Shown here: piece by piece, positions 46,677-57,918 of the stretch | Layout: every line of letters begins with the position of its first letter | Position numbering within the stretch: the stretch's first letter is position 1 | Assembly: GCA_023105745.1 (NCBI GenBank) | Contig: JALGQZ010000003.1 | Coordinates: 78,218,696-78,282,695 of the forward strand | Reading direction: 5' to 3' | Length of the DNA: 64,000 bases | Origin: Austropuccinia psidii | Taxonomy: Eukaryota > Basidiomycota > Pucciniomycetes > Pucciniales > Sphaerophragmiaceae | Made by a program: the position numbers and the translations under genes | Notes under the pieces: generated by a model | What the model was told of the DNA's origin: nothing | Databases searched by the model: none | What the model saw: the letters and a program-made list of their open reading frames with translations, nothing else

Positions 46677-49600
46677 CTCCTCTGATCTCCTTGAGATGTA
46701 ACTGCTGATATACTTCAGTTAGTTCTTGCAGTCCTAAGGGTTTTGTTAACACGTCAGCTATCATATTGCCTGATCCAACTTGTACCACAGTTAACTGCTT
46801 CTTCATGACTAAATCTTGAACATATTGAAATCGCACTTCAATAGGTTTCGTATTGGCATTTAGTGATGCTTGCTTCGAAATTGTAGTTGCTCCAGAGTTG
46901 TCATTGTACAAGACAGGTTTTTCCACATCATACCCAATGTCTGTCAACAGATAAGATGTCCAACGAAGCTGTTTGACACATACATTCATAGCAATAAATT
47001 CCGCTTCTGTTGTCAATTGTGCAACTACTGATTGTTTTTTACTCCACCAACAGATAGGGTTCCCAAGGAAGGTTATGACGCACCCTGAGATGGACTTGCG
47101 ATCGACTTTGTCATTAGCATAGTCAGCATTGGCCCATCCAGCTAGCGTAGCCTCATTTCCTGCCTTTGCCTTGGAAAACACAAGCACTAATGCCATTGTA
47201 CCTTTGAGATAACGCAATAAATGTTTTACAGCTGTCCAGTGCTTGCTTGTTGGTTTGGTGGAGTATCTGGACAGTTGATTGACTGTGAACATAATGTCAG
47301 GTTGTGTATGTTGGGCAAGATAGTTCAGGCTACCTATTTCCTGTTGGTACGGTGTGACAGCGACTACTTCACCTTCGTCATCTATCTCCGTCATTAGATT
47401 ACCATTACATGGCGTCTTCACAATCCGACTTTCATCCATATTGTTGTCATGAATTAACTTTTTAATCAAATCTGGCTGACTTAATCCGACAGATCCGTTA
47501 TCATACCATTCCAACTTGTAACCCAAGTGCTGTGTTGGTTTAACTTTGGATTTTAAGGAAAAATCCTTTCTTAGTTCCGACAAAAATGTTTTAATGGTTG
47601 AGTCTTTCCTCCCGATTAAAGAACCATCATCAACGTGCATGTGCAAAATCAATGATTTGTCATGGTTAAGGTAGAGAGAATCGTCAGATTTAGCTTTTGT
47701 CATGCCACACTTTGTCAAAGTGCTGCAGAGCTTAAGTTGCCACATTCGTGGAGCCTGCTTAGTACCATATAATGACTTATTCAACTTCCATACCCAATTT
47801 TCCTTTCCTGCAGTTTCCAATCCTTTGACCTGCTTCACGTATACTGTAGTGTCCATTTCACCATGTAGGAATGCAGTTTCGACATCAAATTGATACGGAA
47901 TGTAATTTGAATTTACAACTAACAATATCATTACTTTGAAGCTTTTGTTTTGTCCAACAGACGCCCAAGTATCGAAGTAATGAGGAAGATGTTCTTGATG
48001 ATTTCCCAACACCACCCATCTAGCTTTATATCTATAGACCTCTCCATATTCGTTGCGTTTCTTAGTTAACCTCCACATTCCGCCAATTACCTTCCCATTC
48101 TTTGGGTACAGAACCAATTCTCCAGTGTTGTGGCTGGTAAGTGAATCGAATTCCAGGTTCATAGCTTCTTCCCAATGCTTGGATTCAATTGGGTCGTTTA
48201 TAGCCTTTGAGTAAGTCACTACATCTGCCAACAAGATTCTGTCTGTAGGATTGCCATTCCGTCTGCTCCCTTCAATGATATTCCTCAAGTCGATCTGATG
48301 TGAAATATCTCTTGGAGCTTGGTCATAATAGGGTACATACGCGTAATTCTTTTTGATATTTGACTGAAGAACTTCACTAGTACATCCTGAGGCTTGCTGA
48401 TTGGAACATTCGATGTTGTCCTCCAATGGTATTACAGATCTATCCAACACATGGTCTCTGACTACAGGTAGTGGTAAGCTAACAATGTCTTGCCTTAAAT
48501 TTCTGTCAACAGGGATGCTTGGAGAACTGAAATTGCGGGTAACTCGAACGTTCTTCAAATTTTCATCATAGAATCTCATACTATCGGAGTGTTTTTCAAA
48601 GGTTAAAGCTCTCAGGGTTTCTCCTCTGAGTGAAAGCTTGCTTGACGTCTTTTGCACATGTACTGTTGTCTTTAAACCAAAAGGCATAAGTCTCTCTAAT
48701 TTGATCGGTACCTCTAAGGTCATGTTTTTCAAGGACAGAACCTCATAAGGTGAGTTCATACCAATGGCTTTATGAGGTAGTAGATTTAATAATAAAGAGC
48801 TATGATTTGCAGCTTCATTCCACAACTGAATAGGGATTTTTGATTGAGCAAGGAGGCAGCGAATTTTAGTGAGAAAAGTTTGATTAAATCTTTCGGCGAC
48901 GCCATTGGTTTGAGGTGAGTTAGCTGGTCCACACTCAAGGATTATTCCCTTATTAAATAGAAATTCTCGAAATGAGGTTGAGTCAAATTCTCCACCTCTG
49001 TCTGTGTGTAGGAAGGCTGGTGTAACATTTACCTTGTTATGTATTTCATTCACAAATGCCATGATATTTCCCTGTGCCTGACTCTTGTTTGTCATTAGGT
49101 AAACACGATTATATCTGCTGTAATCATCTACAATAACAAGGATGTATTTGATGCCATGTTCCGTAACTGGGGTGATTTCCAGGGTGTCTGTGTGCAGACG
49201 ATGAAAAGCCGTTGTTGATGAAGGTAGAGCTCTATTATGAGGGCAATTCTGGATCTTGGCCTTCTGACAAATCTCACAGTCATTAGACGGTTTGAATTCT
49301 CCTTTGATCTTGCCTTCTTTGAACAGGTGTTTGAGATAGCTATCACTCGGATGACCTAGAATTGTGTGCCAATCCTTGTCTTCGGTGTTGGTCATGTAGT
49401 TATTCTCTGGCTGAATTTTGCTTGCAAACAGGTTACCTTCTTGTTTGAAAGAAGCTAGGATGGAATTTCCTTTTTTCAGCAGGAAAACATTGTCTTTGAT
49501 GATTGGTTTTATTCCATGGTCGAGTAACTGTGATACCGAGAGAAGGCTGACGGGACCATTTGGGGCAAAATAGATGGGGTGAATTATGATGGATTTAAAG

Positions 49601-50588
49601 GATAAGGTACCTTGATGCGTTATTGCCACAGAATTTCCATAGGTGCTGATTTTTTGTTGGACAGGGGTTATGTTGGTGAGTAGATTGAGTCTATCTACCA
49701 CAGATTTGCCTGCACCTGAGTCCAGGTAGATCTTGTTTCCCTCGTCGATAGAGAAAATGGTATCCTCCTGGATAACAAAGACATCCGAATCAGAACTCAA
49801 GGCTTTCTCAGGTTCTGTAACCATGTGTGCTGATGGGAACTTCATCAAGGCTTGTAGTTTGGCAATCATGTTTTCTAAGTTCTCAAATCTCTTGTCGGAA
49901 TCCGTCTTGTGGTTCCCCTGAGAAACTGATTGGTTTTTTACATTCTTTTTCCCCATCTTTCGACCTTTTCCTTTTAAATTTTGTCTGTGGTTCTGATTTG
50001 AGGGATTGGTAAACAGCGTCTGTTCATTGGATTGCTGTCTTCGTGAATGTTCAATGGCTACTCTATTTATGACAGCTGAAAGGGTGAACAGCCTAATGTT
50101 GTATAAAGTTTGAATTAGCCCTGTTAGTTCTCTATCGTTATTGAGACTTCGGATAAACATGGCTGCTGCCATGACTGGTGAGATTGACATTCCTAGTTCT
50201 TTTTCAACAGTAATAGAGTTGTAACGAGCAAAAATCTTCTGAAAACTATGGATGTGAGCTTGTAAAGAGGTTTCTGGCTCATATTTTAGAGACATGAGCT
50301 CAAAGAATGTTTCACAGATAACTACAATTGGTTTTTTCCACAAATCCTTCCCAGAGCTTCCCATGTGTCGTAGAAGGACGTTCTGTTATCTAATAGAACT
50401 CCTTCTAATTCAGTGCTGACACATCCCCACAGTAAAGACAAAGCACTGCTATTCTTTTGTTTGAATTTTGCATTTTGCTTTTGTGTTTCTGAGGGTGGCA
50501 TGAGAAGATCATCATATTGTCTGGCGGTGAGGTAATTTTCCATCTGACAGCTCCACTGGACCCAGTTTGACTGATCAAGTTTGATCAT
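46669..50588 (-). pseudogene. Copia Gag-Pol polyprotein with one frameshift
   Basis: The ATG at 50588 (MIKLDQSNWVQW) starts the gag part. One frame change at about 50340-50364, in CTGGGAAGG, breaks an otherwise continuous reading; the 1231-codon remainder is open to the stop inside the LTR. Domains in order are gag (DUF4219/UBN2-like), protease (YLDSGAGKSVV), integrase zinc finger (HTILGHPSDSYLK...CEICQKAK) and DDE core (LHTDTLEI, LHTDRGGEFDS, NGVAERFNQ). Reverse transcriptase follows (KARWVVLGN, FDVETAFLHG, catalytic HVDD in place of the common YVDD), then RNase H (GWANADYANDK, TTEAEFIAM). No CCHC knuckle is visible, only a basic stretch KGKGRKMGKKN. The frameshift is most simply a single-base indel. 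The element otherwise looks young. Confidence 0.9.
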
Positions 50589-50721
50589 CTTGGTTTTAAG
50601 ATGAACCTCATCGTCTGACGATTATTCAGAACGAATGTTGATTTGTACTTCTGTAGACATATCTAGATGTTGAAAAATTGTGTTCTATTCTGGTTTTTTA
50701 TTGAATAAGATAGCAGATTTC

Positions 50722-50739
50722 AACTAACTCTCGCTGCCA
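50722..50739 (-). promoter_or_regulatory. Copia primer-binding site
   Basis: Directly after the 5' LTR the minus strand reads TGGCAGCGAGAGTTAG. It starts with TGG and is close to the initiator-Met tRNA complement TGGTAGCG used by many Copia elements. Confidence 0.6.
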
Positions 50740-51289
50740 TGCAATGAGTTATAGTTATATATCTTTAAATTGCTATGTTATCACAATTATACAAAAAAAA
50801 CAGTAATAGTAACACTTAAACAAAACAAAATAGTTAATACGTATTATAGAAGAAAATTAGAATGACGAATGTACCTGAGGTTTCAACAGTAACAGTACGA
50901 AACACTACGGTTAAGATATTTTATAGATACAATAAGAAACACTATACGACGAGAATTAAAATTACCATTAGTTTCACTGTCATTGAAAGAATAGAAATAT
51001 TACTTGTATACCTAAACAAACTCCAAGCCTCGTGAGTATTTAGAGTGAATATAGTTGTAACAATAAAAAATCAGTTTATTAATGATATAATAAATTAAAT
51101 AAATGAAGAAAGCTTTTGATGATGATTTAATGGAATAAGAAAGGTTGCACTTTTATACACGTTAAATTTGTTTTTAAGTGATGGAAAGAAATGCACAAAA
51201 AAAGGTTAGATGACCGGAAATCCTTGCGCTTAAACCTCACTTCCCAATCTTCCTACTCATTTGCTCGAAAGGGAGATCTATTCACAACA
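50740..51289 (-). repeat. Copia LTR (5' LTR of the minus-strand element)
   Basis: 550 bp, about 98% identical to 46127-46676, followed by the target copy TTAAA. Confidence 0.93.
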
Positions 51290-51514
51290 TTAAACTCCTA
51301 ACCACTTCCGCCATCCAGATGAGACATGTTACACTCTATCAGCTGCAGCGCACGTACCATTACAAATGGGATAAAATTCTCAGCTGGCTCAAACCATCCC
51401 CCCCTTCATAAAGAATCACTCAATTTTTTTTCCAATTAATAACACTCCTAAACACTTTCACATCAGCCATAGATATTTATACAAAAACCAACCATACTTC
51501 CAATTTCTGCAACA

Positions 51515-54500
51515 ATGACAACCCGCTGCTATTCCTCAATGCGTATATGCATGTGTCAACACAGCTCAACTCAAACACACTCTTCCCCGAGGGTGATAGG
51601 CCTGGAGTTGCCTTCAGACCTTTCCAATATAAACAGCACATTAAAAAGCTCAAATCAACCATTGCACCCAAATCTCTTCCAAACATCCCTACTTCTGCAT
51701 CAGGATCTGAGTGCCCACAACTTATATTGGATCAAATATTCCCAGCTGATTATTCACCATTGACCCCAAGCACCTTCTCCACAGCACTGTGTCTCAATTC
51801 AACTGCACAGAAACCATACAGCAGCAGTCAAAACCTTCCCCCACAAGACCTTGCAATGATAATATCTGCCATTCTATCATTAAGGTATAATATACCCCGC
51901 AAGGCTTCACGCATTCTCAACCCCGCCCTAAACCTGCTGATCAAGTCCAGCATCTCAAGCTCCGTTGGTCCCCCACTCCTGCATTCCATATACCTCAAGA
52001 TCCAAGTACCATATTTGAACATCTCCAATTGGAACCAGTGATTCAAAACTATATATGTTGTCCTCAATGTTTCTCTCTTAATGGCCTTACTGAATCAGTC
52101 ACAACTGACCAACCCCACTGTCAATGCCATAATGACCCAAATGATCATGATCCCCCTTGCACACAATCATTAGGCAAATTCATCTCTTCATTTGAACCCC
52201 GCACCCAAAACACAACCAACATGAAGCAAAAGTTCATACCAACAAAAAATTTCATTTATCAACCATTCAAAAATTGGCTTGCCAGATTTCTCCAGCCGAC
52301 TGGAATTATGGAAATTCTACATCAACATCAACAATCCCAAACTCCCAAAGGTTCCACAAAATGTGACGTCTTGGATGGATTGGTCTGGAGACGCTTCACT
52401 GGCACTAGAAATATCAATGCCCCCCCATTCATGTCCATTTCTGGTGCATTGGCCTTCTCCATTTATGTGGACTGGTTTAATGCACATGGAAAGTCAACCC
52501 GGTTGGCCAGCATTGGACCTATCATGCTTATTTGTCTTAATTTCCCCCCAAGTGAAAGATTGAAGCCAGAGAATGTCTATGTTGCAGGAATCATCCCTGG
52601 TCCGAAAGAGCCAACTTCCCTTCAATTGAATTACCTATCTATGCCACTCATCAAGGAGCTCAAAGAGCTATGGCAAGGTTACCATTTTTCACCCACCTCA
52701 ACAGGTCCTTCAGGATCCTTTATCCATGTTGCCATTCTCACAGCCATTGCAGATGTGGTTGCCATGCACAAGCTTACTGGATTTATTTCCCATTCAGGGA
52801 ACCACTTTTGTAGTTTTTGCACCATTCACAAAGCTCAAATTGAAGAAATTGGTCCTCAATTTCACTACACACGCTCATATCAAAATCATAAATCAACCAT
52901 TGCCAAATGGCTTCGGGCAACCCCACAACAAAGACAAGCAATTTTCTCTGAGTATGGAGTGTGATATTCAATTTTAGAAGACCTTCCGTATTGGGATGCA
53001 ACCAGAATGGTTAATCTTGACATAATGCATAATGTAATACTGGGAATTTTGAAGGATCATGCAGCTTTCAAATTGTGCATTCCAGAGTCCAAATCAAAAA
53101 TTTACTGCAGGTCCCGCAGAAAATTCAATGACACCAACAGTTCAGATTCAGATTTCATGACCTCCAACAGCTCTCTTGATAAAATCACATTGAGAGAGGC
53201 CCGCTCCCTGAGAATAGACGCAGAAAAAATAATAAATGAGCCACTCCCCACTACTTCCACCCGAAAAAACTATTTCGCAATGCCCACCCCTCACACGGAA
53301 CATCCATCTAGTGGTTCTGGGGAGATTCCTTCATTTGCTGCGGATTAAATCTTCACTTCTTAAATCCCCTCTGAATTGGATATCACTGCACTGAGTGATC
53401 ACCAGATCAAGGGTGAGGCTCTGGAGCATCTCCAACAAATCATATCCGAGACGATAATTCCCTCATCATGGACAAGAGTACCTTGCAACATGGGTTCCCC
53501 CTCTCATGGTAGCTTAAAGGCCGCTGAATGGGCTCTCTTATATAAGGTCTATATTCCATTTTTAATGCTCAGTCAACAGATGTCATTAGATGTACACCAA
53601 TCTGCAAACATTCAAAGAAAAATGGGTCGGTCAGAAGAACTTGGAAATGAACTAACCAAGAATACATTCCATTTGATTAGTGCTATCAACATTGCCACAA
53701 GTTGGACTGTTTCAATAGATGATGCGACTGCATTTGCTGAACATTGGAAAAAATTCCGCCTTCCCAATCAACACCTGTTCCCAAAACAGAAAAGTAAACC
53801 AAATCATCATTTTGCTGATCATATTCCGGAACTCTTCCAATGTTGGGGCCCAGCACAAGCCTCAGCCAGATGGGGTTATGAGTACTTGATTGGGGTATCT
53901 GCAAAAATGCCAACAAATAACAAAATATGTATGTCAATTAATAAGATAAATATATTCACATTGATTAACACCTGAACTGAATAAGACTAACTTCTTGCAA
54001 CTCTGAATAGATGATATAGATAAAACCTTACTTCAACATATCTGTCAATGTTCCAACCTTTCCGTTCTCCTGAAATCCTCATCCGTGCCATGTGAAATAA
54101 AACAGCTTTTTGAATCACAGCCACCTGCCCTGTTCAATGACCATAAATATAACAAACCATCCCGCCATGACCAAGAAAATTATGATTGCCTGGTTGAGTA
54201 CTTACAGAATTTTCATGCAACAAGGAAAATAGTTGATTGGATCAGCTTAGACACTACCGTGCAATCCACAAGTCCTCCCACTTCAAGGATTGTCTCACCT
54301 TGGTATTTTCCAGTTTCAAACATTAATATTTGGAACAATATATTTTCAACTGAATCCAAAAATGTCAGAAACAGTGTGATATGTTTTCTGAGGTGCAACT
54401 CACGACGATTCGGTATTATTAATAGCATTTTTAAAGTCTCTGAGCCATCTAGCATACTGAACAATAACTTTCTGATCTTAAAAACTTTGAAGATTTATGT

Positions 54501-54672
54501 GAATTTCTTACCAGATTGGCCACATCTGAATTTTTATAAAGCTGTTGGCTTTGATGATGGACACTTGATTATATCTGAAGAAGAAATTGAAGGTAACTGT
54601 GGATTGTATGATAACAAAGTTCTGTCATGTGGACTGCTTGTAATGATAAAGCCGTTATTTCATGATATTTAG
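51515..54672 (+). pseudogene. Plavaka/Tnp2-like DDE transposase, right-arm copy
   Basis: The ATG at 51515 corresponds to 23211 in the left arm. A frameshift near 51585 is private to this copy. Hallmarks are YICCPQCF, ALAFSIYVDWFNAHG, ENVYVAGIIPGP, SHSGNHFCSFC, LDIMHNVILG and PNHHFADHIPELF. Stops occur at 52962-52964 (TGA where the left arm has CGT) and near 53346 and 53360. The position that is a stop in the left arm is Trp here (AAEWALLYK). An 82-bp intron (53929-54010; donor GTATGT, ACTAAC branch, acceptor GAATAG) joins TNNKI to a C-terminal exon with PPALFNDHKY and ending in VMIKPLFHDI. The full protein would be about 1000 residues, usual for this family. This copy is also inactive. Confidence 0.82.
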
Positions 54673-54930
54673 TCTACTAAAATGCAAATCCCTCAGATTC
54701 ATTAGCAATTTTGCTAGTGAAATAACTGCCTCAAAATTTGGTGACAGAGATATGCCATTGTGACAAGTAAAGCCCATTATTTCACATTGCCACAAAGAAC
54801 ATACTATTTTGACATTGGGTACAGTGTGAATAAGCCAAGTTCAATGATCAAATGACCCACACACTCACCTTTCACAGCATCCAAAATTTCTAACTGCACC
54901 ATCATCATGTTGGAAGGGGAATCGACCCTT
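54673..54930. other. Right-arm region between transposase and minisatellite
   Basis: No gene is seen. Near 54855-54910 the minus strand has an ATGATGATGG start, a short frame and AAAG|GTGAGTGTG, like a small first exon with a splice donor. The left arm keeps the same arrangement (about 19841-19890), but I cannot connect it to a downstream exon. Confidence 0.4.
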
Positions 54931-55193
54931 GCGCAACCACACACGCCAATTCACATGCAAGCGCACCTGCACATGCCAATGCACACACAAGCGCACCCGC
55001 ACCCGCCAATGCACACCCAAGCGCACCCGCACCCGCCAATGCACATGCAAGCACACCCGCACCCGCACACGCAAGCGCACCAGCACCCGCCAATGAACAA
55101 GCAAGCGCACCTGCACCCACCAATGAACACGCAAGCGCACCTGCACCCGCCAATGCACATGCAAGCTCACCTGCAAGTGCACCCGCACCCGCG
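54931..55193. repeat. Subterminal minisatellite, right arm
   Basis: About seven to eight units of 30-42 bp built from CCAATGCACA(T/C)(G/A)CAAGCGCACCTGCAC variants. It is the inverted and expanded counterpart of 19694-19820 and lies about 420 bp from the right end. Confidence 0.88.
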
Positions 55194-55545
55194 GTATTGT
55201 GCAGCAGGCTCTAGCAGTGTCATCTGCAAAATGACAATTCCGCTCAGGAAGAGTCCTTTCATGGATGACCTGGTGAAGTCAAACCCCCCACCTACATCAA
55301 GACTGGCTGAAGGACCTCCTTGATGTGTGTTTGTGCAAACAGGCGGGTCTGGTGTAATTTTTACCAACCATCGGACAGTTGCGGGATGATCCGGTGGTGA
55401 GGAATCTGAGTTGAAGGCACAGGGGAACCAATATTGGTGGATGTCACAGGATTTGGTGTAAGACAAGAGTAGGACATGTGCTCGACATTCGCTTGATTTT
55501 TGCTTGACGTGAGCTCGACTTTTATCCTGCTTGACATTTGCTTGA

Positions 55546-55590
55546 CGTGAAGTCAATCGCCAACGATTGACACAAGATTCTCCCTGGTGT
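55546..55590. repeat. Terminal module with hairpin, right end
   Basis: GTCAATCG CCAA CGATTGAC (55552-55571) is an 8-bp perfect hairpin. It is followed outward by AGATT and CCCTGGTG, the complement of the left CACCAGGG module. Confidence 0.75.
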
Positions 55591-55614
55591 GTTACCACGT
55601 AGCAGTAGGACCTG

Positions 55615-55706
55615 AAGATTTAAATTTATTTGTTTTTTTATGTGTCACAGTCATAATACTAGCTTGTAACTACATTTTATAGCTACTATATAGACTCACC
55701 CTGACA
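55615..55706 (+). repeat. G3 5' LTR, segment 3 (LTR end)
   Basis: It ends CTGACA, the inverse of the LTR start TGTCAG at 13539, and is followed directly by a primer-binding-like sequence and the G3 body. Assignment to the same LTR is inferred, because the corresponding part of the 3' LTR lies beyond the window. Confidence 0.65.
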
Positions 55707-55709
55707 TTT

Positions 55710-55727
55710 TGGGGGCCTGGCCGTGGG
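55710..55727 (+). promoter_or_regulatory. Candidate tRNA primer-binding site of G3
   Basis: TGGGGGCCTGGCCGTGGG starts 3 nt after the LTR end, and its complement ends in CCA as a tRNA 3' end would. The tRNA identity is unknown. Confidence 0.5.
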
Positions 55728-56866
55728 TTTTCAACCTTATTGGATGTGTTTTCAACTGAATTAGGCGTAAAAATTCAGTTATTTACAAGGTATTTTACTA
55801 AACAGTGAGTAAACTTTCAAATTTATCTTATTTTCTATTATTATCATTTTTTTTATATAATATAGCATCATATATTATATACATAATCTTTTTTTTCTCC
55901 AAAAATATATATTACAAATATTTTTGTTGAGAGTAAGAGTACAAATCCTCTTTATTTCATTATATTACAATAATTTTCACGAAATTTGATAATAATACAA
56001 CAGTATTATTTAACTTTCAATATAAATAATAATATACAAACAGTATATTACTTATTTTTTACTATTATTTTTCACCAAAGTGCATGAAAATTAATAAAGA
56101 AACATTTATTAATAAATAATTAATAAATATTAAATAATAAAATAATTTTTTATTATTTATAAGGAATATTTTAATTAAATATTTCCTTTAAAACCACACA
56201 TCACTCAAATTGACGTGAAAACTTGTAACTGATTGATATTTTCATCAAAAATCAAGTGTTAAAATAAATATTTATAATATTTATAATAACAAATCAGATT
56301 CATTATAATTTAATAAATCTGACGTGTTTTTTTAGAAGAAAAACAATGGTATCTAAGTGAATCATTCACAAAACACTTGGATATTAAAGTTTTAATGCAT
56401 AAAAACTCACATTAGGAAATATGAGTAATAATATTTATAACCAAATTTATTATAATTTAATAAATTTGACGTGTTTATACAAAAACATAATAATATCCAA
56501 GTGAATCATTCACAAAACACTTGGATATTACAGTTTTCACTTTTAAAACATAAGTGAAAAACTCAAAAACTGTTATTTTTCAATAGAAAAACATATGAAA
56601 AAATATTATAATAAGAATACTTAAACATTTCGAAAAATAACAGTAGAATTGAATAAAATCATTTTTTTTATCATAAAATACTGATATACAATTTGAAATA
56701 TCTTTTCTGAATAGTAGAAAAAGACTATATTCCATTAGAAACCCAGTCACAAGGAAATCCATCTGTGACAGCCTCAGAAGACAGAGAGGTGCTGCCAAAA
56801 ACCAAGGGCAAGCAAAAAAGACACAGTGAAGTGACAATCAACTCAAAAGATTGGACACCAATAGCC
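55728..56866 (+). other. G3 leader with a duplicated hairpin block
   Basis: The leader is AT-rich. A block of about 85 bp (AATTTAATAAATCTGACGTG ... GTGAATCATTCAC ... CACTTGGATATTA) occurs at about 56306-56388 and 56451-56530. The second copy forms a perfect 13-bp hairpin (56491-56503 with 56518-56530). The gag frame is open from 56711, but its first ATG is at 56867. Confidence 0.65.
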
Positions 56867-57811
56867 ATGCCAAGGGCCAAAAAACCCAGAAAAGCTCCAA
56901 TAAAACCAGTTGGATCACGAAAACAAATTGAAAAACAGAAAATCACTGTTATCAACCCAGTTGTAAACTTTAAACGCAAATTGCCAAAGAGTATAGATCA
57001 TAAATTTGTACAAGGGCCTGCTAAAGGTAAATAAACCTTGAAACATACAACATTTTTCATTGTCTGTCATTTTTTAACATTGTTAACATGACACCTCCAC
57101 TTCTTAGAGATCTTGGATTCCCAAGAAATCAACCAGAACACTGGCCAAGAAGACACAGAGGAAGAAGACAGCCAATTACTGGATCAAATGACCAGCAAAG
57201 GACTTACCATCAGGGAGTTCCTACCCAAGGTCTTATTCCAAATCAAATTCAACCCAGAGGTCCAACCAGGAGATTGGACAGATGCAGAACAGTTCCTTCA
57301 AATACAAAAACTCCTGAAAGACCTCTTCACATGGAGCATGGACAATAAAATGTTCACTATGGCAGCATCATGGGCAGAACTGGGGATAACAACTCAGAAG
57401 ATCTGTCTCAAGCAAATGGCTTGGATGGAACTTATGACAGAAATGCAAGGTTGGAATCCCAACGCGAATTTCAAACTCTTAGAAGAAAGAGCAATCAGAA
57501 TCAAAGAGAACCAGGCAGCCATACAAGCCATAGAGAGATCTTGGCACAAGGAAGAGCGCAGTCAGATTCAGGTACCACCAGAAATGGAAGGAGAAGTCCC
57601 ATCTTCCCCACAACAATCCAGCAGTTCCAGGCCTTATAATCCAAAGGAAACTTCATCCAAGGCTCCCCAACCATTCCAGGTAGTTTCCAACAGGAGAAAA
57701 GGAGCCCAAGGGAGAAACAAAACTTCTTTCAACCAGAGGAAGAAGGAAGCAGACCTATTGATGAAAAAGCTGATGGAATTAGTCCAAGAAGTACACAAAA
57801 GCAAAAAATAG
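56867..57811 (+). CDS. G3 ORF1, gag-associated basic protein with an 81-bp intron
   Basis: The ATG at 56867 gives MPRAKKPRKAPIKPVGSRKQ, a strongly basic start. A stop follows at 57034 unless an intron is removed: GTAAAT at 57027 to TTCTTAG at 57107 (81 bp) joins ...PAKG's AAAG to AGATCTTGG in frame, and the ORF then runs to TAG at 57811. The second exon has an acidic start (QEDTEEEDSQ), helical segments (EQFLQIQKLLKDLFTWSMD, WAELGITTQKICLKQMAWMELM) and a Ser/Lys-rich end. No conserved domain is recognised. Its place before the capsid ORF suggests an N-terminal Gag part. The capsid frame is -1 relative to it and overlaps at CAAAAAATAG, so shifting or an A-run indel are both possible. Confidence 0.6.
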
Positions 57812-57918
57812 TTGTACCTACCAATAGTTTTGATATTTCTGACTCAATTGATCCAGAATTAATAACTGAGACTACAATCCACACTCATGAGTTTGACAAC
57901 AAATTCACATGGACCAAA

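Larger units (their letters stand above)
46127..51289 (-). mobile_element. Copia LTR retrotransposon inserted in the right arm
   Basis: Two 550-bp LTRs (46127-46676 and 50740-51289) begin TGCAATGAG and end TTCACAACA on the plus strand; I count about 12 differences between them (about 98% identity). The target duplication TTAAA is at 46122-46126 and 51290-51294. The left arm keeps the uninterrupted site, AATTAAACTCCTAAC in inverted orientation at about 23430-23445. The element is read on the minus strand and encodes one gag-pol polyprotein in the order protease, integrase, reverse transcriptase, RNase H. Confidence 0.95.
19064..55614. mobile_element. 36.5-kb Plavaka/Tnp2-type element with 11.8-kb inverted arms and central cargo
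   Basis: 19064-30904 and 38604-55614 are inverted copies; stretches compared by eye differ at roughly 3-8% of sites. With the Copia insertion and one target repeat removed from the right arm, both arms are about 11.84 kb. Both outer ends read CAGGTCCT inward, followed by the module CACCAGGG...GTCAATC...GATTGACTTCA. Each arm carries a transposase, an accessory gene and an SNF2-like ATPase. The 7.7-kb centre carries a TET-like dioxygenase and two further genes. I could not identify a clear target duplication. It may be one element with giant terminal repeats, or two elements in head-to-head arrangement that trapped the centre. Confidence 0.75.
38604..55614 (-). repeat. Right inverted arm (contains a Copia insertion)
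   Basis: Inverted copy of 19064-30904. It is 17.0 kb as it stands and 11.84 kb without the Copia element and one 5-bp target copy. It ends at AGGACCTG (55607-55614). Confidence 0.88.

Noticed and set aside
19064..55614. Inverted repeat as an assembly artefact
   Set aside because: The arms differ by several percent, carry different lesions, have different minisatellite lengths, and only one has the Copia insertion with a proper target duplication. A mirrored contig would be nearly identical.
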